Shown: positions 6,449-11,569 of the stretch, in pieces
Position numbering within the stretch: position 1 is the first letter of the stretch
Layout of the letters: every line of letters starts with the position of its first letter
From: Thermoplasmata archaeon
Lineage (GTDB): Archaea; Thermoplasmatota; Thermoplasmata; B31-G17
Direction of reading: 5' to 3'
Length of the DNA: 11,569 nt
Assembly (NCBI GenBank): GCA_003649915.1
Contig: QMTG01000025.1
Span: 1-11,569 of the forward strand
Notes under the pieces: generated by a model
What the model saw: only the letters and a program-made list of their open reading frames with translations
Told to the model about the DNA's origin: nothing
Databases searched by the model: none
Translations under genes and position numbers: made by a program

Positions 6449-7848
6449 CCAAAAATCGCTGTAAATGCGTCATATCCCTTGCTCAAAATAATTCCTGCAA
6501 TAATCTCAGCGTTTTTCTCAATAAACTCCATCTGCGCCACGACTTCATGAGGCTTCAAGTATCCCCACTTTTCAATCGCTTTCCTGAGTTCGTTGCTCCT
6601 ACTCATTGTCTCAGTAAAACCTTCTCCATTTATTACGGCTTCTACAGCATCTCTCATCGCCTTAGCACCTGCTTTTGTTCCATCAGGATGCCCATGAATT
6701 CCTCCACCAGCCTGTATAACAACATCCCTGCCAAATATTGCCATTACTGAAGGCACAAGACCAGGGTTTAGCCCACCAGACGCCACGGGCATGACATTTT
6801 TTAGCCCATCCCAGTTTTGTGCTAGGGAGAGCATGTGCATTTTTTCCTCAACAGATTTTTCTCTCACAATCTCGGCATATCTCCTTATAAGTGCGGGATT
6901 TCCCTCCATTTTTCCCACGCCTGTGCCCACGTGCAACTGGTCAACCCCGTATAACCTCCACAGTTTGGCGTAAACTTGAAAATCACAGCCAAATTTGCCA
7001 CGCGCCTCTGCAGCATATCCCGCCCTATGGGCGTGGATGGCTATGCCCCGTTCATGAGCGTATTCAATAACCTCTGGCGCTGCACCATGGCCCACAACGT
7101 ACATATCAAGCATTGCCATATTATGTCCTATCTTTTCCAAATAATCAAGTCTTTCAATCATGCGTGTATATGTATCGGATATGTTTGGAGCATACAACAC
7201 ACGCCTTCCGCATATATCCTCAACCTTGCTGATAACGTCCATCATTTTGTCAACCCTATCAGTCCATTTGCAAAAATCCTGATCTACAAGGTTTTCATCG
7301 TCCTTCACAAAATCCACACCACCCGTATAGGCATCCATTGCCACTTGCGCCCATTCATCCGCCGACAAACCAACCTTGGGCTTAACAATCGTACCTATAT
7401 GAGGGCGCTTCTCGCTCCCGACCATTGCCCTTATGCCCTGAACGCCGAACTTTGGACCTTTAAACTCTGATATAAAATCCTTTGGAAGATAAACGTCCAG
7501 CATTTTCAATTCGAGCAATTCCCCCATACCAAATATATTTCCCTTTATGGATGCCAATATTTGCACAATGTTTTTGGCATCAAAGTGCTCCATAGGGTAG
7601 GCAATCCATATGTAGGCTGAGTTGCAACTGACCTTTTTAATCCTAAAAACCCTTGCCCTGTACAATTTCAGCACTTTCTCATTTATTGTCTTAATATCGG
7701 TCCATGTGCCCACAGACGATTCCGCAGCAACACCTTCCGCACATTTTTCGACGTCCTTTGTGCATCTGAGCCAGTGTAGGGCAATAAAGTCTCTCCTCTC
7801 ATCAGGAATGTATTCGGGGTCCAGATAACTATACCCACCGTATACCAT
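6445..7848 (-). CDS. rbcL: Form III (archaeal) RuBisCO large subunit
   Basis: With the ATG at 7848 the product is 467 residues. Counterparts of the spinach catalytic residues are present: Glu43 in AAESSVGTW (E60), Asn103 in GNIFG (N123), Lys156 and Lys158 in TIVKPKVGLS (K175, K177), carbamylated Lys182 with Asp184 and Glu185 in DFVKDDEN (K201, D203, E204), His274 and Arg275 (H294, R295), His306 (H327), loop-6 Lys313 in GKMEGN (K334) and Ser357-Gly-Gly (S379). It should therefore carboxylate ribulose-1,5-bisphosphate. GKMEGN and QAGGGIHGHPDGT recall methanogen III-a enzymes; the exact subtype is unsure. Two oddities: the usual AMH after the catalytic HR is AGY (276-278), and about 38 residues follow the EKWG where form III enzymes normally end. 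The frame extends to an ATG at 7875, but the TATA box ends only six bases before it, so 7848 is favoured. Confidence 0.93.
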   Translation of the reverse strand: MVYGGYSYLDPEYIPDERRDFIALHWLRCTKDVEKCAEGVAAESSVGTWTDIKTINEKVLKLYRARVFRIKKVSCNSAYIWIAYPMEHFDAKNIVQILASIKGNIFGMGELLELKMLDVYLPKDFISEFKGPKFGVQGIRAMVGSEKRPHIGTIVKPKVGLSADEWAQVAMDAYTGGVDFVKDDENLVDQDFCKWTDRVDKMMDVISKVEDICGRRVLYAPNISDTYTRMIERLDYLEKIGHNMAMLDMYVVGHGAAPEVIEYAHERGIAIHAHRAGYAAEARGKFGCDFQVYAKLWRLYGVDQLHVGTGVGKMEGNPALIRRYAEIVREKSVEEKMHMLSLAQNWDGLKNVMPVASGGLNPGLVPSVMAIFGRDVVIQAGGGIHGHPDGTKAGAKAMRDAVEAVINGEGFTETMSRSNELRKAIEKWGYLKPHEVVAQMEFIEKNAEIIAGIILSKGYDAFTAIFG

Positions 7849-7881
7849 AGCATACACCAATGCGTATGAAATCATTCAGTG

Positions 7882-7889
7882 TATTTAAA
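7882..7889 (-). promoter_or_regulatory. TATA box of the RuBisCO gene
   Basis: On the minus strand this reads TTTAAATA, a consensus box A. Spacing predicts transcription start near 7859, leaving about ten bases before the ATG at 7848 and placing the upstream ATG (7875) outside the transcript. A weaker GATATAG about 14 bases further upstream could instead serve a leaderless message from 7875, so both starts remain possible. Confidence 0.55.
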
Positions 7890-7939
7890 TGGTTGCTATA
7901 TCACAGCAAATCCCGCAGAATAAGCCAAAAACCGCAACG

Positions 7940-7947
7940 TTTTTATC
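7940..7947 (+). promoter_or_regulatory. TATA-like box of the aminotransferase gene
   Basis: GTTTTTAT predicts transcription start near 7970, giving a leader of about 20 bases made up mainly of the SD. It lies back to back with the RuBisCO promoter in the 142-base divergent region. Confidence 0.45.
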
Positions 7948-7977
7948 GGGAAATCATCATACACCCTCCGCCATAAA

Positions 7978-7986
7978 AGGAGGAGG
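7978..7986 (+). promoter_or_regulatory. Strong Shine-Dalgarno that fixes the aminotransferase start
   Basis: AGGAGGAGG lies four bases before the ATG at 7991. The frame is open back to an ATG at 7889, but those 34 extra residues lie across the promoter and do not resemble the family's N-terminus, so this SD decides the start. Confidence 0.8.
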
Positions 7987-7990
7987 TTGT

Positions 7991-9325
7991 ATGGAAGTGC
8001 CGAGGATTGTTGTTGAGCCACCAGGGCCAAAAGCTAGGGAAATAATAAGGGAGGATGAAAAGTACTTGGCCACAAGCACGAAGTGTAGCCCGATTGTTGC
8101 CAAGAAAGCTCACGGGGCGATAGTATGGGATGTTGACGATAACGTTTACATAGATTTCACGAGCGGGATTGGTGTTATTAATACGGGTCATACGCATCCT
8201 AGAATTGTAAACGCAATTAAGGAGCAGGTTGAGAAGTTAATGCACTTTGCAGGTACTGATTTTTACTATGAGATACAAGTAAGGCTAGCAAAGAGGCTAA
8301 CCGAGATCACACCTGGCAACTTCGAGAAAAAAGTGTTTTACACAAACAGCGGCGCTGAGTCCAACGAGGCTGCAATTAAACTTGCAAGATGGTCAACAAT
8401 GAGAAAGAGGTTCTTGGCTTTTGTTGGCGCGTTCCATGGCAGAACAATGGGTGCATTATCCCTTACAGCAAGCAAGGTGGTGCACCGCGATAGATTCTTT
8501 CCAATGATGCCCGGTGTTTACCATGTGCCCTACGCCTATTGTTATCGCTGCCCATATAAGTTAAAATATCCAGAGTGTGATATCTGGTGCGCAAAAATAA
8601 TAGATGAGGTTTATTTTGAATCTCTAATACCCCCAGATGAGGTTGCAGCAATATTTATAGAGCCTGTGCAGGGCGAGGGCGGGTATATAGTGCCACCTGC
8701 TGAGTTTGTTAAAGAGGTGAAAAAAATAGCCGAGAAGCACGGAATTTTGTTCATAGATGATGAGGTGCAGGCAGGCTATGGTAGAACAGGTAAGATGTTC
8801 GCCATAGAGCATTTTGATGTCATACCCGATATTATTTCCTTAGCAAAGGCCATGGGCTCAGGAATACCAATAGGTGCAATTGTGTTTAGGGCAGACTTAG
8901 ATTTCGGAGTGCAAGGAGCGCATTCCAACACATACGGCGGCAATCTTTTGGCATGTGCATCAGCACTTGCAACAATAGAGACAATATACGAGGAGGGGCT
9001 AATAGAGAATGCGAGAAAGGTTGGCGATGTCATGAAGAAAAGGCTTTTAGAAATGCAGGAGAAGTTTGAGCCAATAGGCGATGTGAGAGGCCTTGGTCTA
9101 ATGTTAGCAACAGAGTTTGTCAAGGACAGAAAAACAAAAGAGCATGCTGTGGATCTGAGGAACGAGATAATAAAGAGAGCGTATAAAATGGGCCTAATAC
9201 TCCTGCCGTGCGGTAAGTCTGCAATCAGGTACATTCCTCCTCTGATAATAAATGAGGACTTAGCTAACAAGGGCTTGGACGTGCTTGAAGAAGCAATAAA
9301 ACAGTCCATAAAAATAAAACATTAA
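7991..9325 (+). CDS. Class III PLP-dependent aminotransferase (4-aminobutyrate/ornithine/acetylornithine type)
   Basis: The product is 444 residues, full length for fold-type I class III enzymes. Landmarks are TSGIGVINTGHTHP, the cofactor phosphate loop NSGAESNE (119-126), GAFHGRTMGALSLT, EPVQGEGGY (224-231), the pyridine-binding Asp257 in DDEVQAGYGRTG, the Schiff-base Lys286 in SLAKAMGSG, and HSNTYGGNLLACA with Thr314. It moves an amino group from an omega- or alpha-amine to a keto acid. The sequence best fits the archaeal group annotated as GABA or ornithine aminotransferase, which also includes amino-acid racemases, so the substrate is open. A cysteine set at 184, 187, 196 and 200 (CxxCx8CxxxC) follows the active-site loop; similar cysteines occur in relatives as far as I recall. 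The gene stands alone, divergent from RuBisCO. Confidence 0.9.
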   Translation: MEVPRIVVEPPGPKAREIIREDEKYLATSTKCSPIVAKKAHGAIVWDVDDNVYIDFTSGIGVINTGHTHPRIVNAIKEQVEKLMHFAGTDFYYEIQVRLAKRLTEITPGNFEKKVFYTNSGAESNEAAIKLARWSTMRKRFLAFVGAFHGRTMGALSLTASKVVHRDRFFPMMPGVYHVPYAYCYRCPYKLKYPECDIWCAKIIDEVYFESLIPPDEVAAIFIEPVQGEGGYIVPPAEFVKEVKKIAEKHGILFIDDEVQAGYGRTGKMFAIEHFDVIPDIISLAKAMGSGIPIGAIVFRADLDFGVQGAHSNTYGGNLLACASALATIETIYEEGLIENARKVGDVMKKRLLEMQEKFEPIGDVRGLGLMLATEFVKDRKTKEHAVDLRNEIIKRAYKMGLILLPCGKSAIRYIPPLIINEDLANKGLDVLEEAIKQSIKIKH

Positions 9326-9336
9326 AAAATAAAAAG

Positions 9337-9399
9337 GTAGATGGAGGCGCTAGTCTAGAAAATAGTGTTTTAATCCATAAAGCGCCTCTAATCATCTAC
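9337..9399 (-). terminator. Hairpin plus T-tract after the TRAM gene
   Basis: GTAGATGGAGGCGCT (9337-9351) pairs with AGCGCCTC (9381-9388) and CATCTAC (9393-9399), leaving a four-base bulge and a 29-base loop. Read on the minus strand, the 15-bp stem starts inside the last codons of the TRAM gene and is followed at once by CTTTTTATTTTTT. That is the layout of an intrinsic terminator. The plus strand has only a short T-run (9368-9371) in the loop, so the element mainly serves the minus-strand gene, though it may also bound the convergent aminotransferase transcript. Confidence 0.65.
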
Positions 9400-9614
9400 T
9401 CGCCAACAACCTCGGCAAAAGCCATTCTCCGCAGCACCCTAGTTATCCTTATTTTTACCTCATCTCCGACCTTTGTGTTGGGCACGAAAATCACAAAGTT
9501 CTGTATCCTTGCGATTCCGTCACCCTCTCTTCCTATGTCCTCTATTTTTACGCTGTACTCTTTTCCCTCTTCTACAGGTGCTGTGGAGATAAATCTCCCA
9601 GTACTTCCTCTCAC
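9396..9614 (-). CDS. Small stand-alone TRAM-domain RNA-binding protein
   Basis: The product is 72 residues, almost entirely one TRAM domain: VEEGKEYSVKIEDIGREGDG, then IARIQNFVIFVPNTKVGDEV, then KIRITRVLRRMAFAEVV. This is the five-strand OB-like fold also found in TrmA/RumA and MiaB enzymes. Archaeal single-domain TRAM proteins such as Ctr3 of Methanococcoides burtonii are reported cold-responsive RNA chaperones, so the same role is likely here. The start is GTG, eight bases after GGAG on the minus strand. The gene has its own TATA box placed right after the antiporter stop codon, a leader of about 70 bases with a long hairpin, an operator-like dyad at its transcription start and a hairpin terminator. 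This suggests individual control, perhaps by temperature or by its own product. Confidence 0.92.
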   Translation of the reverse strand: MRGSTGRFISTAPVEEGKEYSVKIEDIGREGDGIARIQNFVIFVPNTKVGDEVKIRITRVLRRMAFAEVVGE

Positions 9615-9641
9615 CTAATCAACTCCTTTTCCTTTTTGACA

Positions 9642-9679
9642 GAAATCTCCCCCTCCCCGTGCAGGCAAGGAAAGATTTC
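9642..9679 (-). promoter_or_regulatory. Thirteen-base-pair hairpin in the TRAM mRNA leader
   Basis: In minus-strand RNA, GAAAUCUUUCCUU (9679-9667) pairs with AGGGGGAGAUUUC (9654-9642), with a 12-base loop. The first seven pairs are Watson-Crick; the next six include three G-U wobbles. On the plus strand those wobbles become C-A mismatches, so the full stem can form only in the TRAM transcript. It lies between the inferred transcription start (about 9684) and the SD before the GTG. It could be a cold-sensitive or autoregulatory leader element; the function is inferred. Confidence 0.55.
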
Positions 9680-9682
9680 CGC

Positions 9683-9699
9683 AGTTCAGATAATGAACT
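9683..9699. promoter_or_regulatory. Perfect inverted repeat AGTTCA-N5-TGAACT at the TRAM promoter
   Basis: AGTTCA (9683-9688) and TGAACT (9694-9699) form a perfect dyad with a five-base centre. It lies just downstream of the TATA box (9706-9714 on the minus strand) and spans the inferred transcription start. Archaeal repressors commonly bind at this position to block RNA polymerase recruitment. As RNA it could also form only a short 6-bp hairpin, so a DNA operator is the better reading. Confidence 0.5.
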
Positions 9700-9705
9700 A
9701 TCGCC

Positions 9706-9714
9706 TATATAAAA
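9706..9714 (-). promoter_or_regulatory. TATA box of the TRAM gene
   Basis: The minus strand reads TTTTATATA directly after the antiporter stop codon (9722-9720). Spacing predicts transcription start near 9684, giving a leader of about 70 bases to the GTG at 9614. Confidence 0.6.
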
Positions 9715-9719
9715 GTTTG

Positions 9720-11300
9720 CTACTTAGAATCATGCTCCCATTTCTTCAGTCCAAGCAGGTCATACGTTCGCCATACAATCTCTAGACCAGTAATTTTCTC
9801 GGGCATTATTGTGTGATTCACCAGCCCACTGAGTTTTTCCTCCTCGGCATGAGAATGCACCCTTGCAACTATAACAGCGCTCGGGTTCAAACTTCGAACT
9901 TTCTTGGCAACGTCTACAACATCCGCCGATTCTGGCAGGGCAATGACTACCAACTTTGCCTTATCAACGTGTGCCTCTTTTAGCACAACAACGTCGTGTG
10001 CGTCCCCGTATATCACATTTACAAGTCTTTTTCTTAGTTTGTCAACCCTTCGCAAGTCGTTTTCAACAACAACAAAATCTGTATTTGTGCTGAGCAAAAC
10101 ATCCACGATGTACCCGCCTGTTCTCCCAGCACCGAGCACTACGATGTGCCCTTCAATATAATCGATTATTTTCTCCCTGCGAGAGAGTATTCTAACAGCA
10201 ATAGGAGTTATTGTTGCTGTGGTCATTGACAGAATAATTATTGCTGAAAAAACCATGTCATTTATTATCCCGGCACCATAGCCTATGGATACAGCAGCCA
10301 GTGTAGCACTTAGCTGGGGCCACATAAGCACACCTATGACGAACGCTTCCTTGCTATCAATCCCTGTGATTGCTCCGTATATAAGACCACTTACCGTTTT
10401 TAGTGTGGTGAGCCCAGCGATTATTGTGAGCACAAGCATAAGGCCCTGGGGGCTGAGAAGTAGAGGGCCTGGATTCATCTTAAGCCCCACATCTATGAAA
10501 AATATCGGGACGAGAAAACCATGCCCTATTGCGCTTATCTTTACAAGGCACCTCTCGCTCCTGATAACCTCTCCAACAAGTATTCCTGTTAAGAAAGCCA
10601 CAACAATGCCCGGCAGGTCTATAATCTCACCTATTGCCACCATGATGGCTAACAGCGCAATTACAAAGCGTGTTTCAGTTTCCCTCTCTCTTTTTCTCCT
10701 TTCCATGAAAAACTTTCCAATTTTTGGGAGAATGATTATAGAAAGCGCTATGAATAAAAACGATAGAGTCAGAAATCTCGCCATGTTTACCTTTCCACCA
10801 CCCATCTTCAAAACGATGGGCAATACTATCAAACTTGAAGCATCAAGCACGATAACGCTAGGTATTACAACCTCGCCAAATTTGTCCTTGAGCGATGGCG
10901 TCATGTTCACTATGGATATAATTTCGCCAACAGAGGATGACATGAAGATTATGCCCAGAAGTAGAGAGGCGCTTAGCCCGAGGTTTGCGATGTAGCCTAC
11001 GGCTACGCCTCCAAAAAAGCACGTATATCCGAAAATGAATGTGTATATGACGGGCAGTCTCCAAGTCTTGAGCCTCGCAAGGTATACCTCAAGCCCTGCA
11101 AGAAATACCATGAAAAGAAGACCAAGCTCTGCTAGAAACTCAATACCCGGGTATCTGGCAATTATTTGAAGACCGTTAGGCCCTATCACAAATCCTGCAA
11201 TTATTAAAAGAGGTATATAGGAAACCCTAAACCTGTGCATGACCTCTGGTGCTAGAAGACTAATTGTAACTATGAGTGCAAACGCTATTAGGTCTTCCAT
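9720..11300 (-). CDS. CPA2-family cation/proton antiporter with C-terminal TrkA-N (RCK) domain
   Basis: The product is 526 residues. About 12 hydrophobic membrane segments occupy residues 1-370, with family features: FVIGPNGL, LGLLFMVFLAGLE, a GIIFMSSSVGEI half-helix, VIVLDASSLIVLP and FLVPIFFIDVGLKM. It should exchange Na+ or K+ for H+ across the cytoplasmic membrane. A cytoplasmic RCK_N/TrkA-N domain follows (about 386-500), with the nucleotide-binding GAGRTG at 390-395, the VVVENDLRR strand and VIYGDAHD; it probably gates the channel with NAD(H) or a similar ligand. No TrkA-C domain follows. At the ion-binding helix there is a single acidic residue, Asp153 in a Leu-Asp pair, rather than the Asp-Asp of electrogenic NapA-type exchangers, which hints at electroneutral exchange. 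The ATG at 11300 is preferred over the TTG at 11306 because the TATA spacing predicts a leaderless start there. Confidence 0.9.
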   Translation of the reverse strand: MEDLIAFALIVTISLLAPEVMHRFRVSYIPLLIIAGFVIGPNGLQIIARYPGIEFLAELGLLFMVFLAGLEVYLARLKTWRLPVIYTFIFGYTCFFGGVAVGYIANLGLSASLLLGIIFMSSSVGEIISIVNMTPSLKDKFGEVVIPSVIVLDASSLIVLPIVLKMGGGKVNMARFLTLSFLFIALSIIILPKIGKFFMERRKRERETETRFVIALLAIMVAIGEIIDLPGIVVAFLTGILVGEVIRSERCLVKISAIGHGFLVPIFFIDVGLKMNPGPLLLSPQGLMLVLTIIAGLTTLKTVSGLIYGAITGIDSKEAFVIGVLMWPQLSATLAAVSIGYGAGIINDMVFSAIIILSMTTATITPIAVRILSRREKIIDYIEGHIVVLGAGRTGGYIVDVLLSTNTDFVVVENDLRRVDKLRKRLVNVIYGDAHDVVVLKEAHVDKAKLVVIALPESADVVDVAKKVRSLNPSAVIVARVHSHAEEEKLSGLVNHTIMPEKITGLEIVWRTYDLLGLKKWEHDSK

Positions 11301-11317
11301 CGGCAATCAATCCACTC

Positions 11318-11326
11318 TTTATATAT
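11318..11326 (-). promoter_or_regulatory. TATA box of the antiporter gene; leaderless start
   Basis: The minus strand reads ATATATAAA. It is centred about 22 bases before the ATG at 11300, so transcription should begin at or next to that codon, and no SD is present. Confidence 0.6.
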
Positions 11327-11350
11327 CATAATTTTGGATGCACACCCTAC

Positions 11351-11384
11351 GCCTACCCCCTTCTGAGCCTTGGGGGTTGGAGGC
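11351..11384. repeat. GC-rich inverted repeat in the divergent intergenic region
   Basis: GCCTACCCCC (11351-11360) pairs with GGGGGT (11372-11377) and AGGC (11381-11384), giving ten base pairs with a three-base bulge and an 11-base loop. It lies upstream of both flanking promoters, so it is not in either inferred mRNA leader. It may be a protein-binding site, or part of a small RNA for which I see no convincing promoter. Confidence 0.4.
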
Positions 11385-11416
11385 TATTGGCCGAGTGCTC
11401 AAAATCATAAAGCGTT

Positions 11417-11430
11417 GGGGATTAATACCC
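11417..11430. promoter_or_regulatory. Dyad GGG-N-ATTAAT-N-CCC upstream of the last promoter
   Basis: GGGGATTAATACCC is symmetric at 12 of its 14 positions. It lies about 27 bases before the TATA box at 11457, a usual position for an activator or upstream repressor site in archaea. Confidence 0.4.
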
Positions 11431-11440
11431 ACTTTCACTC

Positions 11441-11452
11441 ACCTCTGGAGGT
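11441..11452. promoter_or_regulatory. Dyad ACCTC-TG-GAGGT abutting the last promoter
   Basis: The arms ACCTC and GAGGT are perfect inverted copies around a two-base centre. The site ends four bases before the TATA box at 11457 and so covers the position where TFB contacts the BRE. A protein bound here would be expected to compete with or recruit TFB. Confidence 0.4.
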
Positions 11453-11456
11453 TTCC

Positions 11457-11465
11457 TTTATATAT
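11457..11465 (+). promoter_or_regulatory. TATA box of the right-edge gene
   Basis: TTTATATAT is a good box A. Spacing predicts transcription start near 11487, which coincides with the 5' base of the pseudoknot stem and gives a leader of about 55 bases. Confidence 0.6.
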
Positions 11466-11485
11466 TGTGAGGGGATGCCCTGCTA

Positions 11486-11533
11486 CGTCGTCGCGTCTCC
11501 GTTGCGCGGCGATGCGAAAAAGAAAAACGGAGG
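11486..11533 (+). promoter_or_regulatory. Candidate H-type pseudoknot leader that sequesters the Shine-Dalgarno
   Basis: Stem 1 pairs CGTCGTCGCG (11486-11495) with CGCGGCGATG (11505-11514): ten base pairs, two of them G-U. The nine-base loop contains TCTCCGTT (11496-11503). Those bases can pair with AACGGAGG (11526-11533), seven Watson-Crick pairs plus one G-U, forming stem 2. AACGGAGG includes the SD of the gene starting at 11542. The linker between the stems is CGAAAAAGAAA (11515-11525), an A-rich 11-base strand of suitable length to cross the shallow groove of stem 1. The leader therefore seems to consist of little else than this fold. It matches no riboswitch class that I recognise. A cis-regulator switching SD access is the natural reading; ligand or protein control is inference. 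Confidence 0.55.
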
Positions 11534-11541
11534 TGATGCAA

Positions 11542-11569
11542 ATGGATGCAAAACTGATGGGATATGTGA
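11542..11569 (+). CDS. Start of an unidentified gene (cut by window edge)
   Basis: Nine codons, MDAKLMGYV, are visible before the window ends. The ATG is supported by an extended SD, GGAGGTGAT (11529-11537), which is complementary to the usual archaeal 16S rRNA 3' end, at good spacing. The same GGAGGTGATGC occurs before the secreted-protein gene at the left edge. The product cannot be identified from nine residues. Its expression is probably controlled by the pseudoknot leader and the two dyads before its promoter. Confidence 0.6.

Noticed and set aside
7965..7983. CCTCC and GGAGG pairing that could hide the aminotransferase SD
   Set aside because: The left arm lies at or just upstream of the inferred transcription start, so it is probably not in the mRNA.
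7889..7990. N-terminal 34-residue extension of the aminotransferase
   Set aside because: It covers the divergent promoters, while a strong SD directly precedes the ATG at 7991.
10285..10995. A 236-codon plus-strand open frame starting with ATG
   Set aside because: It lies wholly opposite the antiporter gene, is Ser/Thr/Ile-rich without a family pattern, and has no promoter or SD. It is the antisense shadow of a membrane protein.
11400..11450. tRNA-like T-arm on the minus strand
   Set aside because: GGGTATTAATCCC lacks the GTTC core, and no acceptor or anticodon stems can be built around it.
11471..11541. Fluoride riboswitch as an explanation of the structured leader
   Set aside because: GGGGATG looks similar to its opening motif, but the CCGCCC-AA element and the conserved downstream strand are missing, and the segment lies upstream of the predicted transcript start.

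Overview
The window is chromosomal DNA from an archaeon, most likely a euryarchaeote. The evidence is a run of archaeal/eukaryotic-type ribosomal protein genes (eS19, eL39, eL31) with PDCD5 and aIF6, an archaeal-type form III RuBisCO, a small TRAM protein, and TATA boxes at the expected distance before most transcription units. Some genes look leaderless and others carry strong Shine-Dalgarno (SD) sites, as in mixed-mode euryarchaea. A Thermoplasmatota-like lineage is a guess; I cannot fix the taxon from sequence alone. I see no insertion sequence, CRISPR array, tRNA or rRNA, and no sign of an integrated element.

Layout, left to right. (1) 1-434, minus: the start of a secreted protein with a signal peptide, a TTG start and a strong SD, running off the left edge. 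(2) 435-628: divergent promoter region. (3) 629-2257, plus: a DUF362/ferredoxin fusion protein and a SAM methyltransferase with no base between them. (4) 2321-4264, plus: a translation operon of eS19, PDCD5, eL39, eL31 and aIF6. (5) 4360-6448, plus: purH (last two steps of IMP synthesis) and a family 4 Fe-S uracil-DNA glycosylase. (6) 6445-7848, minus: form III RuBisCO, convergent with the glycosylase; the two stop codons overlap in one CTAG. (7) 7991-9325, plus: a class III PLP aminotransferase, divergent from RuBisCO. (8) 9396-9614, minus: a 72-residue TRAM RNA-binding protein with a structured leader and an operator-like dyad at its promoter. (9) 9720-11300, minus: a CPA2-type cation/proton antiporter with a C-terminal RCK/TrkA-N domain. 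(10) 11301-11541: a long divergent intergenic region rich in dyads. It ends in a probable H-type pseudoknot whose loop pairs with the SD of the next gene, of which only nine codons are present (11542-11569).

The coding genes are mostly recognisable housekeeping or metabolic families. The least expected material is non-coding: the pseudoknot leader at 11486-11533, the TRAM leader and operator at 9642-9714, and the paired dyads at 11417-11452. Among proteins, the RuBisCO stands out for a C-terminal tail and a changed active-site-adjacent motif. No RuBisCO partner gene (AMP phosphorylase, ribose-1,5-bisphosphate isomerase, phosphoribulokinase) lies in the window, so its pathway cannot be assigned from context.
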